Of a DNA stretch of 64,000 nucleotides, positions 27,465-35,770 are shown piece by piece (the stretch's first letter is position 1; each line of letters opens with the position of its first letter). This DNA is from an uncultured Colwellia sp. (GTDB lineage: Bacteria; Pseudomonadota; Gammaproteobacteria; Enterobacterales; Alteromonadaceae): the NCBI GenBank assembly GCA_913058245.1, contig CAJXQJ010000002.1:124001-188000 (forward strand), read 5' to 3'. The notes beneath the pieces were generated by a model, which had not been told where the DNA came from, did not search any database, and worked only from the letters and a program-made list of their open reading frames with translations. The position numbers and the translations under genes were made by a program.

Positions 27465-28241
27465 TTAGTTAAAATTAAATTCACGCCCCATTGATTTCAA
27501 TAAGGCTAGCTCACTTGGAAATACTAATGCGAGTGCTGATTTTAAAGATTGTTTATAGTCTTTTTCAGCAGAATATGGCACCCACTGCAGTCCGTCTAAT
27601 AATAAGTTTGTTTGATTAAACAGCTCTCTTTCTACAACTAGACCTGAACTTCCAGAACATTGTTCAACCTCTGACGATAATATAGAGATAACACCAAATG
27701 TTTGTGACCAAGTTGCAAAGCAAACTTGCTGAAGCGTCATATGCTTTGGAAGTACAAATTCTTTATTGGCGATAGCATCTTCAATAATACCAAATGTTGT
27801 TCCCATTACTTTCGCTTCTAACTGCTCTTGTTCTTGCAACCTCTTAGCACTGCATTTTCCATAGACATTTGGGCTTTTAGAACATTGCACACTCTTAAAT
27901 AGCGCGGGGTGAAGAATGGCATAAATTAAATTTGAAACATTTAATAGCAGCATCCGCGCTCTTGCACTACCTTGATACTGTGCTGCACGGTTAAATAAAT
28001 CATGCATAATAGTAATCGCTTGATTACCTATGGCTAATAGCAGATCTTCTTTACCAAGAAAGTGCTTATAAACGGTTCCTTTTGAATAGGAAACTGCAGC
28101 CACAACTTTATCTATGGTAATATTTTCTACACCATGCTTTTCAATCAATGCAATAGTTGCATCGATAATATCTTGTTCACGAGCTTTTAAGCTATGTTCA
28201 TCTAAAATTCTTGGAGTCATATCATTGTGACGATTCGTCAT
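27465..28241 (-). CDS. TetR/AcrR family repressor of the MMPL cassette
   Basis: A 258-residue regulator, longer than most TetR proteins. The helix-turn-helix is at about residues 15-62 (ITIDKVVAAVSYSKGTVYKHFLGKEDLLLAI), followed by a long ligand domain with several cysteines (FKSVQCSKSPNVYGKCS). It is on the same strand as and directly upstream of the transporter operon. The first ATG (28241) lies on an operator copy; the ATG at 28220 would put the operator just before the gene, as at the MMPL gene. Neither has a clear ribosome-binding site. Three identical palindromes around the two promoters argue for autoregulation and control of the cassette. Confidence 0.88.
   Translation of the reverse strand: MTNRHNDMTPRILDEHSLKAREQDIIDATIALIEKHGVENITIDKVVAAVSYSKGTVYKHFLGKEDLLLAIGNQAITIMHDLFNRAAQYQGSARARMLLLNVSNLIYAILHPALFKSVQCSKSPNVYGKCSAKRLQEQEQLEAKVMGTTFGIIEDAIANKEFVLPKHMTLQQVCFATWSQTFGVISILSSEVEQCSGSSGLVVERELFNQTNLLLDGLQWVPYSAEKDYKQSLKSALALVFPSELALLKSMGREFNFN
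28228..28240. promoter_or_regulatory. TetR-type operator, copy 3 (own promoter)
   Basis: TGACGA-T-TCGTCA overlaps the first possible codons of the repressor gene. The flanking CATTG and AATTA also match the copy at 27286. Confidence 0.8.
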
Positions 28242-28580
28242 TAATTAAACAAATGATAGGTTGTTATAATAATTTGTCAATAGTTACCTTAAAATTTAAA
28301 GTGGCCTTTAAGTTTAGCCAGTTAGCCTAACGTACGCAGATCATTCATTGGATTGAACCTTTATCGTATAAATTGCAAGCATACTACTTTGAACCGCAAA
28401 AATTATTGCTTTAGTTAACTAAAGCAAACAGTTAGTTGAAATTAATTATTGTATCAACTGCAAAGCAAGGCTTTCAGCTCAAAATATGTACCTAAAACCG
28501 ATCCAGCTTCATTAGAAACGATCTAGCTCTATACTGGAATGATCACAAATAATAACAAAAAATGCTCACCTAGCCTTTGC
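28242..28580. other. Divergent intergenic region between two TetR genes
   Basis: No coding frame is supported. It holds a perfect 22-bp palindrome (28406-28427) and two similar motifs 20 bp apart, CCGATCCAGCT (28498) and ACGATCTAGCT (28518). It must contain the promoters of both outward-facing regulator genes. Confidence 0.6.
28406..28427. promoter_or_regulatory. Perfect 22-bp palindrome, possible operator
   Basis: The half-site TTGCTTTAGTT is followed directly by its exact reverse complement, with GTTAAC at the centre. It differs from both TetR palindromes nearby, has no T run, and lies between divergent promoters. Confidence 0.55.
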
Positions 28581-28600
28581 AACCGACCTAACGGTCGGTT
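28581..28600. promoter_or_regulatory. TetR-type operator at promoter of the MlaC-linked regulator
   Basis: The arms AACCGACC and GGTCGGTT are separated by TAAC, 41 bp before the regulator's ATG. It shares the ACCGA/TCGGT core with the palindrome at 29304. Confidence 0.75.
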
Positions 28601-28641
28601 AAACTTTAGATATTAAAGGCTACAGTTTTTTGAGATTTTAA

Positions 28642-29226
28642 ATGAGAGACGCAGAGCAAACACGGCAGAAAATACTAGAAGTTAGTGCTGATGAAATTCA
28701 TAAACATGGTTTCACCGCAACGAGCTTATCGTGTATTTTAAAACGTTGTGAAATATCAAAAGGTGCTTTGTATCATCATTTCTCAAATAAAATGGAGCTT
28801 GGCTATGCGGTATTTGAAGAAGTATACGCACCTGCATTTATTTCACTTTGGCAGCCGCCAGTAGAATCTGAAGACCCGATTCAAGGTTTATGTGATTTTT
28901 TCAGCTCAATGTCGAAAGAAATGAGCTGTGATGAAGTGGTTTGTGGCTGTCCACTTAATAACCTATGCCAGGAAATGTCTGGCGTTGATGAAGGCTTTCG
29001 CATTCGCATTCTAGCAATGCAACAACAATTAAATTTATTAATTGCCACAAACTTGCTGCGCGTAAGTGACACCTTAAAAGCTAATTTAGATTTTAGCCAA
29101 GTCGCATATTTTATTGTTTCTACTTTCCATGGTTCGTCAAGCTTAAGCAAGAGTTCACTTAACAAAGAGCTGTTCGATAAAGTCATTAAAGAGCTGTGCC
29201 GCTATTTACACGATTTAAGAAAATAA
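28642..29226 (+). CDS. TetR/AcrR family regulator linked to orphan mlaC
   Basis: A 194-residue protein. Residues about 5-50 carry the helix-turn-helix (TATSLSCILKRCEISKGALYHHFSNKMELGYAVFEE). The C-terminal part resembles the TetR_C_6/YcdC-like ligand domains, with CGCPLNNLCQEM giving a cluster of three cysteines that might sense oxidants or electrophiles. Its promoter has a palindrome with ACCGA/TCGGT core, and the promoter of the next gene (mlaC-like, 157 bp downstream, same strand) has a closely related one. Autoregulation plus control of the neighbour is therefore likely. Confidence 0.88.
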   Translation: MRDAEQTRQKILEVSADEIHKHGFTATSLSCILKRCEISKGALYHHFSNKMELGYAVFEEVYAPAFISLWQPPVESEDPIQGLCDFFSSMSKEMSCDEVVCGCPLNNLCQEMSGVDEGFRIRILAMQQQLNLLIATNLLRVSDTLKANLDFSQVAYFIVSTFHGSSSLSKSSLNKELFDKVIKELCRYLHDLRK

Positions 29227-29303
29227 CTTTAATTACACGCATTCGACCTTCCGGGTAACAATTCTTAACACTTTATCTTCTATTATAGCGTTAAAAGCAA
29301 TTT

Positions 29304-29325
29304 ACATACCGAGCGGTCGGTATGT
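29304..29325. promoter_or_regulatory. TetR-type operator at promoter of the mlaC-like gene
   Basis: The arms ACATACCGA and TCGGTATGT, perfect complements, are separated by GCGG, 58 bp upstream of the ATG. The core matches the site at 28581. Confidence 0.78.
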
Positions 29326-29383
29326 ATAATACAGCAATTGAAAATATCAACTATAATTTAATTTTAGCCAGACAAGGGTCCCC

Positions 29384-29992
29384 ATGAAAAAGTTTCTTCT
29401 ACTTGTTATATTACTTACCAGTTTTATACAGAACAGCTTTGCAGCTAACGATGTTGCATCTCCATATCAAGTAATAGAAGTTACGGGTAATAAGCTTTTT
29501 ACAAAAATTGCTGATAACCAAGAAGCGTTAAAAAAATTCCCTGAATTAATGCGTGATATTGTAGAGGCTGAGCTTATGCCTGCAATCGATTATCGCTACG
29601 CATCATTTAAAATTTTAGGTAAACACTTAAGAAAATCTACAAAAGAGCAAAGAGCTAAATTTGTAGCAGCTATGCGTTCTTATTTGGTACGAACATATGC
29701 TAGCGCGTTAACGCAATACCATAACCAAAAAGTATTATTTGAACCGGGCACTAAGTTAAAGCCAAAGGCTAAATCTGCATCTGTTGATGTAAAAATTGTT
29801 GATGACGGCAAGCCTGATATTAAAATTACTTTTCAAATGCGTAAGGATAAGAAGTCTCAGCAATGGAAAGCTTACGACATGATCGTTGAGGGTATTTCAT
29901 TAGTTAGCAGTAAACAGGCTGAGTTTAACAGAAAGATATCAGACTTAGGTATCGACCAAGTAACGTTAGAATTAGCATCTATCGCTAAGTAA
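29384..29992 (+). CDS. MlaC/Ttg2D family periplasmic phospholipid-binding protein (orphan)
   Basis: A 202-residue protein with a signal peptide (about 1-20, ending SFA). The mature part matches the MlaC fold: an N-terminal helical domain (YQVIEVTGNKLFTKIADN, then AIDYRYASFKILGKHLRKST and RSYLVRTYASALTQY) and a beta sheet (SVDVKIVDDGKPDIKITFQM, then WKAYDMIVEGISLVS). MlaC ferries phospholipids between outer- and inner-membrane complexes. Here no mlaD, mlaE, mlaF or mlaB is nearby, so it is an extra copy under TetR control. It could instead serve the adjacent MMPL cassette, which is inference. Confidence 0.87.
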   Translation: MKKFLLLVILLTSFIQNSFAANDVASPYQVIEVTGNKLFTKIADNQEALKKFPELMRDIVEAELMPAIDYRYASFKILGKHLRKSTKEQRAKFVAAMRSYLVRTYASALTQYHNQKVLFEPGTKLKPKAKSASVDVKIVDDGKPDIKITFQMRKDKKSQQWKAYDMIVEGISLVSSKQAEFNRKISDLGIDQVTLELASIAK

Positions 29993-30013
29993 CGATAAAT
30001 AGTGCTTCATGAA

Positions 30014-30039
30014 TTACATCCATGTGATCGCGACATACC
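30014..30039. repeat. REP-like dispersed repeat copy (matches 63026-63051)
   Basis: This 26-bp segment differs at two positions from the one at 63026. Both have a near-palindromic ACATCCATGTGA core followed by TCGCGAYATACC. Confidence 0.75.
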
Positions 30040-30054
30040 TTACATCCTGTATAT

Positions 30055-30082
30055 AAAAAGCCAGCATTATTGCTGGCTTTTT
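30055..30082. terminator. Bidirectional terminator between mlaC-like and acylase genes
   Basis: A perfect 12-bp stem (AAAAAGCCAGCA with TGCTGGCTTTTT) and a TTAT loop between convergent genes. Confidence 0.88.
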
Positions 30083-30103
30083 AGTAACTGCAATAAATTA
30101 AAA

Positions 30104-32635
30104 TTACTCAGGCGCTGAAGATATAGTCATCTCTGCTATCTTATTTGCTTCAATATCTGCTTCAGTAAAACGTAATGGCCTTAATTGTGGCTGCTGCGAA
30201 TACAGCATGGTTTGATCTAAATTGTGATCGCTGCCATATTCGTGAGATTGCGAATAACTTAGTAAACCTCGTGCAACTGGCCCTTCGTCAGTAAAGTTAA
30301 CAACAGTCATCCAACTGCTACCATAATTAATATGATAACCCTGCCCGGCTGCACTTAAAATTGAATCACTATTTTGTGCCGGATACACGTGACGACGCAG
30401 CAAAGTACCATCATTACCCGTTCGGGTGTTAAACACATTAAAGCCACCTTCAATGTTGTGCGCGCCAGCCCACGGTATTTTCACCCCTGTAGCCGTTCCA
30501 TCAGGTAAGCTACGCTCAACAAACTGAACACTGCCTAATGTTGCGTCTAGTGCCAAACCGGCAGACTCCACATTCACAATTGCCTGTGCAAATTGTTCAA
30601 GTGTTGTGGTGTTATTAACTAAACCGCTTGGTGTTGTTGTTGGGCTATCAACCGAAAAACTTGCTTGCCATTGTGGGTTATTGTCAAACAAGAAGGCAAA
30701 CTCTCTGAATAAATGAGCGGCGCTACTATTTTTATTCATTGTGCCGTCCCACAGTGCTAGTGCTGAACAACCATTACTGATATCAACATTCCCCGAGTTC
30801 AACACTATTGGCGTACTTCCCTGAGCTTGGCATGCGCTTAACAATTCAGTTAAAACACCTTCAGCAAGATAACTGCGATTACTTAGTAATGCTTGTTCAA
30901 CTTCTTCAGGGCTAAATAAGCCATCATTACCTGCGCTATCTGCTAATAATTTATGTGCTAAGCGAGAACGTAACGTTTGCTGGTTTTCAACTTGACCATA
31001 TAACGGCGAAACCCCTGTAATAGGAGCATTGGCGTTTGTTAACCAGAAGCTGTCATTTGAATTTTGTACATAATCGCTACCTGAGTATTTCGGAGCGTTT
31101 GCATAGGGTACTGGGCGCTCAAAATCAAAGACTGATAAAAACCCCGGCAAAACAGTAAAGCCAGCGGCTTGCTTAGCGCCAACTAATAATGGGTTTGTTG
31201 TCATCTCATTAATTGCAGAATCAGTTAAGTGCGGTACTGTCGAATCATCAATATAAAAAACATTACCTTCTGCATCTGCAGACATAGTATTGTTAAAAAT
31301 CACACCATCATAATCTTGGAATGCCTGCTTAAATTCATCCATATTGCCAGCTAAATTCATCGCTAGCCAATGGTCAACAATATCAACGTTTCCTAAGTTT
31401 GCATCTTTTATGGCAAAAGCACTGCCACCTGCTCCCCATTCAAAGTTTCCAGGTACAACAATCATAGGGCCATGGTGCGTTGAATAACTTTTCTTCGCTA
31501 ATTTAATAGTTTGCCCTGGTGCTACTGCAACATCAATAACGAGCTCTTCCGATGTGATCAAACGATTTGCACCATCAATCACTTGTGACATTTGTGCGGG
31601 GTCATTAGGGTTAAGGGTTAATTGATAAACTACAAAGTGTTCAGCGGTTGAAAATGTATGTGTCCAAGCAACATTTTCATTGAAACCAATATTAACCACA
31701 CCTGGCATTCCAGTTAAAGAGCCCCCCATAACATTTAAATGCTCGGGAATAGTGATATGAAATTGCCAAAATCGTAAGTTACCCGTATGAGGAAAATGTG
31801 GGTTAGCCAATACCATACCTTTACCATTTTCAGTTTTATCTTTACCCAAACCCCAACCATTTGAGCCTAAATCACTTGGGTTTTTCTCTGGCAAACTAAT
31901 AACTGGCTTTGAATTAACCTGGTAACTATTGACACCAGCATTCACGGGATAAGGCGCAAAGTTTTCACCAGGAGGCGCAGCCAAAAACATTGGCCCTAGG
32001 AAGTTTGCTGCTCCTGGTAGCAAGGCAATGCCTAAAGAGTACGTCAACATGTCAACAGCTGTTATTGGCTGCACCCAAGGCATATTCGCACAAGCACCAT
32101 CAATATTTGCGACACCCGTTTCAGCTAAATATTTATTGTAACCTTGTGCATAGCCTGACAGCAGTGCCTGACTATTGGCAGAAAGTGAGTTTATGTTTTT
32201 TTCGGCGTGTTCTTTAATCCCCAGAGTTAAAAAACCAAAATCATTAATTAGGTGCGCTGAATCACCCGATCCCGGCACCGTATCCGGTCCATAATATTTA
32301 GCCCGCTGAGAATTGTATTTTAATATTTGGTCGGCAAGTACACAGATATTATCTTTCGCAAACGCATAACCAACACCGTAAGACATACTTTCAAGGTTGT
32401 CTGCAGTAACATGTGGCACACCATAATCAGTCCATCGAATGTTTGCTGTTAACACACCGTCACTATCAAATGCAGGTACAGGAGTTGATGGCGTTGGCGG
32501 TGGTTGAACAGGCTCTGGTGTTACGGGGTCGGGTGTACCTATGTAGGTATAATCACCTCCGCCACATGCGACAAGCACACTTGATAATGCAACAAAAGAC
32601 AGGGAAAAAGGTAGCTGACGTAGTAAATATTTCAA
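30104..32635 (-). CDS. Penicillin acylase family (S45) lipoprotein
   Basis: An 843-residue precursor. A lipoprotein signal (LSSVLVACGG, lipid-bearing Cys at about residue 24) is followed by a Pro/Thr-rich linker (about 30-55). An alpha subunit follows, with an internal cleavage giving the beta subunit whose first residue is the nucleophile: Ser258 in LGSNGWGLGKD. Downstream segments NPHFPHTGNLRFWQ, GMPGVVNIGFNENVAWTHT and NDSFWLTNAN are family hallmarks. Members hydrolyse amides such as penicillin G, acyl-homoserine lactones or lipopeptides; the PvdQ/aculeacin-acylase-like appearance suggests a long acyl chain, but the substrate is unproven. The TTG start has AAGGAG 6 bp upstream. It would be anchored in a membrane facing the periplasm. 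Confidence 0.9.
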   Translation of the reverse strand: MKYLLRQLPFSLSFVALSSVLVACGGGDYTYIGTPDPVTPEPVQPPPTPSTPVPAFDSDGVLTANIRWTDYGVPHVTADNLESMSYGVGYAFAKDNICVLADQILKYNSQRAKYYGPDTVPGSGDSAHLINDFGFLTLGIKEHAEKNINSLSANSQALLSGYAQGYNKYLAETGVANIDGACANMPWVQPITAVDMLTYSLGIALLPGAANFLGPMFLAAPPGENFAPYPVNAGVNSYQVNSKPVISLPEKNPSDLGSNGWGLGKDKTENGKGMVLANPHFPHTGNLRFWQFHITIPEHLNVMGGSLTGMPGVVNIGFNENVAWTHTFSTAEHFVVYQLTLNPNDPAQMSQVIDGANRLITSEELVIDVAVAPGQTIKLAKKSYSTHHGPMIVVPGNFEWGAGGSAFAIKDANLGNVDIVDHWLAMNLAGNMDEFKQAFQDYDGVIFNNTMSADAEGNVFYIDDSTVPHLTDSAINEMTTNPLLVGAKQAAGFTVLPGFLSVFDFERPVPYANAPKYSGSDYVQNSNDSFWLTNANAPITGVSPLYGQVENQQTLRSRLAHKLLADSAGNDGLFSPEEVEQALLSNRSYLAEGVLTELLSACQAQGSTPIVLNSGNVDISNGCSALALWDGTMNKNSSAAHLFREFAFLFDNNPQWQASFSVDSPTTTPSGLVNNTTTLEQFAQAIVNVESAGLALDATLGSVQFVERSLPDGTATGVKIPWAGAHNIEGGFNVFNTRTGNDGTLLRRHVYPAQNSDSILSAAGQGYHINYGSSWMTVVNFTDEGPVARGLLSYSQSHEYGSDHNLDQTMLYSQQPQLRPLRFTEADIEANKIAEMTISSAPE

Positions 32636-32764
32636 AACAAACTCCTTGTTATTAATTATTATTTTTTACAACTCATAAACTGATCGTACCAGCAATAGTT
32701 GCACAATAATCAACCAACCTCAAACAGTTATTTGTATAAAAATAGAGCAATTAAACTAATCAGG

Positions 32765-33985
32765 TTATTTTTGGCAAAACTCAATTTGTTGTGAAATAAA
32801 GCGTGTTTCTACATCATTTTTTGTAAACCTTAGTGCGTTTACATAATGCAATTTAGCTTTAGAGAAATTATTTTCTTGTAAATACAGCGCCGCTAAAGCG
32901 CTATAGAAATGGCGATAGGTAATAAGTTTACCTGCTAACTTTTCTATACGTGTGATCGCTTCGCTTGTACTCGTAAATTGTGCTCGCGCTATTTCTGCAT
33001 TTAATTCAATAACAGGGCTATTTTGCCAGTTAAGTAGCTTTAGATATAGCGCATAAATTTGTTGCCAGTCGGTTTGCTCACTGCTATTCGCATTATTGTG
33101 CAGTGCCGCAATGGCTGATTGAATTGCATAAGGAGTACCACCACCCAATAGCAGCGACTTTTCAACTAATATGTTGGCTTCATGAATATCTGACTGTCGC
33201 CATAGTTTTCGGTTTTGTTCGGCTAATAAAACTAAATTATTTTTGTCGTCAACACGCGCTGGCAGGCGAGCATTCTGATGTAATAGCAAGGCAAGTAAAC
33301 CAATTACTTCAGCATTATCTCGGATACATGAGTGTAATATTCGAGTTAGCTTTATCGCACTTTGACATACCTGCCCATCAACCAGTTTTTGATCACGACT
33401 AGTAAAGTAACCTTCATTAAAATATAAATAAATAACCTTTAAAACAGCGTCAATTCTTTCTGGCCACTCCTGCAATGTGGGAATTTGATAAGGGATATTA
33501 GCTTGGGTAATTTTACTTTTAGCGCGCGTTAATCGTTGTTCAATAGTTTTATCTTTTTGTACCAAAGCATTGGCAATTTCAGCAACCGACATACCTAAAA
33601 CGTGCTTTAACGTCAGTAACATTTGAGTTTGTATATTAAGGGCAGGATGACAACAAGTAAAAATTAAACGCAGTAAATCATCTTTATAGCTATCAAGTAG
33701 TGCCTGTTCACTTAAATCTATTTCTTGGACCTTTTCATCATTAATTTCATTACCAACAAAACGCTTTTCTCTGCGCGCTTGATCAATAAAGTGATTGGAC
33801 GCGACGGTTACCAACCAAGCAACACTATTTTCAGGAATATTTTCTTGCCAATTTATTAACGCTTTTACAACGGCTTCATGCAATAAATCTTCCGCTACAA
33901 CAATATTTTTATAACGATAAATCAGCTTAGTTAGCGCTTGCGGATAACATACTTGAATGTGATGAGCTAATGCTGTGTTTTCCAT
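32765..33985 (-). CDS. ECF sigma factor of the ECF42 type with C-terminal TPR-like domain
   Basis: A 406-residue protein, about twice the length of a simple ECF sigma factor. Region sigma2 spans about 8-75 (LLHEAVVKALINWQE, then VAWLVTVASNHFIDQARR) and sigma4 about 105-165 (LTLKHVLGMSVAEIANAL, EQRLTRAKSKI). The long helical C-terminal part (about 185-406, DUF6596/TPR-like) is the mark of ECF42, which needs this extension for activity and has no anti-sigma factor. The DGPF/YciI gene just upstream on the same strand is the usual ECF42 partner. The target promoter is probably that of the YciI gene. Confidence 0.9.
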   Translation of the reverse strand: MENTALAHHIQVCYPQALTKLIYRYKNIVVAEDLLHEAVVKALINWQENIPENSVAWLVTVASNHFIDQARREKRFVGNEINDEKVQEIDLSEQALLDSYKDDLLRLIFTCCHPALNIQTQMLLTLKHVLGMSVAEIANALVQKDKTIEQRLTRAKSKITQANIPYQIPTLQEWPERIDAVLKVIYLYFNEGYFTSRDQKLVDGQVCQSAIKLTRILHSCIRDNAEVIGLLALLLHQNARLPARVDDKNNLVLLAEQNRKLWRQSDIHEANILVEKSLLLGGGTPYAIQSAIAALHNNANSSEQTDWQQIYALYLKLLNWQNSPVIELNAEIARAQFTSTSEAITRIEKLAGKLITYRHFYSALAALYLQENNFSKAKLHYVNALRFTKNDVETRFISQQIEFCQK

Positions 33986-34044
33986 AACCGTTACTTCGCC
34001 TATTTATTATCTAACTATCTATTTATCTAAATTCCTTACTAAAT

Positions 34045-34076
34045 TAAACGTGTTAGCGCTTGTACTAACACGTTTA
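34045..34076 (-). terminator. Hairpin between yciI-like and ECF42 genes (attenuator or partial terminator)
   Basis: A perfect 12-bp stem (TAAACGTGTTAG with CTAACACGTTTA) and an 8-nt loop, with a modest T-rich tail on the minus strand. It could lower sigma-factor expression relative to its upstream partner. Confidence 0.55.
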
Positions 34077-34089
34077 TAACTACACGAAA

Positions 34090-34440
34090 TTATTCAAAAA
34101 CCATAATAGGTCGTACTTCAATACTGCCAAATTTTGCTGACGGTATCTTTTCAGCAAGTTTTATAGCTTCATCTAATGAATCACATTCTAGTAAGTAATA
34201 TCCACCTAATTGCTCTTTAGTCTCTGCAAATGGGCCATCCGTTAATAAGGTATCATTATTTCTAACACGCACTGTCGTTGCCGTGTCAGTAGGTAGTAAC
34301 GCATCACCAGCAACAAAGTTGCCATTAGTTTTTACTTGTTCAGTAAACGTCATATACTGCTGAAATATTTTATTATTTTCTTGTTCTTCGCGGCTTGCTT
34401 GTAATCTTTCATCTTCATAAATTAAACATAGAAATTGCAT
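34090..34440 (-). CDS. YciI family (DGPF domain) protein
   Basis: A 116-residue single-domain protein of the YCII/DGPF family, a dimeric ferredoxin-like fold. The eponymous DGPF is at residues 68-71 in LLTDGPFAETKEQLGGYYLLE, followed by the typical AIKLAEKIPSAKFGSIEVRPI ending. The biochemical role is unknown; in many genomes such genes are direct targets of ECF42 sigma factors. It lies 104 bp upstream of the sigma gene on the same strand, with a strong hairpin in between. GGAAC precedes the ATG. Confidence 0.92.
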   Translation of the reverse strand: MQFLCLIYEDERLQASREEQENNKIFQQYMTFTEQVKTNGNFVAGDALLPTDTATTVRVRNNDTLLTDGPFAETKEQLGGYYLLECDSLDEAIKLAEKIPSAKFGSIEVRPIMVFE

Positions 34441-34629
34441 TTGTAGTTCCTTAATTAATTATCAAAGTGTAAATTCAGCGAATTATTTTTAACTCGCTAT
34501 TATATAAACGAATAAGAAAAGACAATTCCGTCAATTTATTTACTAATTTGTAAAAATATATTTGATATTACTCTTTCTTCAACATTTAGCACTATACTCA
34601 TACAATAACTTAAACTGACTATATTTTTG

Positions 34630-35586
34630 ATGCTTGTTCCTGCACCGACAAAAAATGAAGAAAGCCGATTAGCATCGTTACAATCTCTCAGAATTTTAGA
34701 TACAGATCCTGAAGAGAGATTTGACCGTGTCACTCGCTTAGCGAAAAAATTATTTGATGTTCCCATTGCCTTAGTGAGCTTAGTTGATGAAAGGCGACAG
34801 TGGTTTAAGTCTTCTATTGGTTTAAGCGTAAAAGAAACCCCAAGAGATATTTCATTTTGTGGTCATACTATCCATAACAATCACACCTTTATTATTGAAG
34901 ATACTTTTCTTGATGAACGTTTTTCTGACAACCCACTTGTTATTAACGAGCCCAATATTCGCTTTTATGCTGGTCACCCCATTTCTGCACCATCAGGAGA
35001 AAACATTGGCACCTTATGTATTATTGATACTAAGCCAAGAACGTTAAATGAAGATGATCATGCGGCACTAAGTGACTTAGCAGCACTGGTAACAGGTGAA
35101 TTTATATCATTACAATTAGCAACAATGGATGAGCTAACAAATATAAGTAATAGAAGAGGCTTCAAACGTTTAGGGCAGCACTGCCTAGATATGGCAGATA
35201 GACGAAATAGTATGTGCCACCTTGTTTACTTTGACCTAAATAAATTTAAATTATTTAATGATAATTATGGTCATGCGGCTGGAGATCAAGTACTTAAAAT
35301 TTTTGCCGAGCAAATGAAAAACACTTTTAGGTCTTCTGATGTTTGCGCACGATTTGGTGGTGACGAGTTTGTTGTACTGCTAACGGGTAGCGAACATGAG
35401 TCAGCTCAACAAGCGGTGAAACGTTTTGCCAATAATTTGATATCAGTAAGTAAACATTTAGATTTACCCTACCATATTACCTTTTCCCACGGCATTGTCG
35501 CTTTTGATCATCAAAAACACATTGATATTGAACTGCTAATAAATGAAGCTGACAAAGCCATGTATAAAAATAAAAAAAACGACTAG
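34630..35586 (+). CDS. GAF-GGDEF diguanylate cyclase
   Basis: A 318-residue cytoplasmic protein. The GAF sensor domain covers about 20-150, with the common PIALVSLVDERRQWFKS opening, FCGHTI and FYAGHPISAPSGENIGTLC. The GGDEF domain spans about 158-318 and has the intact signature at 243-247 and an RSSD inhibitory site five residues before it. It should make cyclic di-GMP, modulated by a small ligand or redox state at the GAF domain. The frame opens at TTG, but the ATG at 34630 is preferred. It is followed by a second GAF-GGDEF gene of similar layout. Confidence 0.9.
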   Translation: MLVPAPTKNEESRLASLQSLRILDTDPEERFDRVTRLAKKLFDVPIALVSLVDERRQWFKSSIGLSVKETPRDISFCGHTIHNNHTFIIEDTFLDERFSDNPLVINEPNIRFYAGHPISAPSGENIGTLCIIDTKPRTLNEDDHAALSDLAALVTGEFISLQLATMDELTNISNRRGFKRLGQHCLDMADRRNSMCHLVYFDLNKFKLFNDNYGHAAGDQVLKIFAEQMKNTFRSSDVCARFGGDEFVVLLTGSEHESAQQAVKRFANNLISVSKHLDLPYHITFSHGIVAFDHQKHIDIELLINEADKAMYKNKKND

Positions 35587-35770
35587 TTACCAACTTATCA
35601 TTTCGCTAAAAACTATCGTTTTTTAAATTAAAATGACACACGCCAGAATTTCCGTCTAAGCTTAAATTAGCGACACGTAAAAAATAGCTTAAGTTCTTAA
35701 CTTCAGCGAGCAAAGCGCAGTTAGCTAAAAAATAAACCATTTTTATAATACTTAGGGTGTAATTATTATT

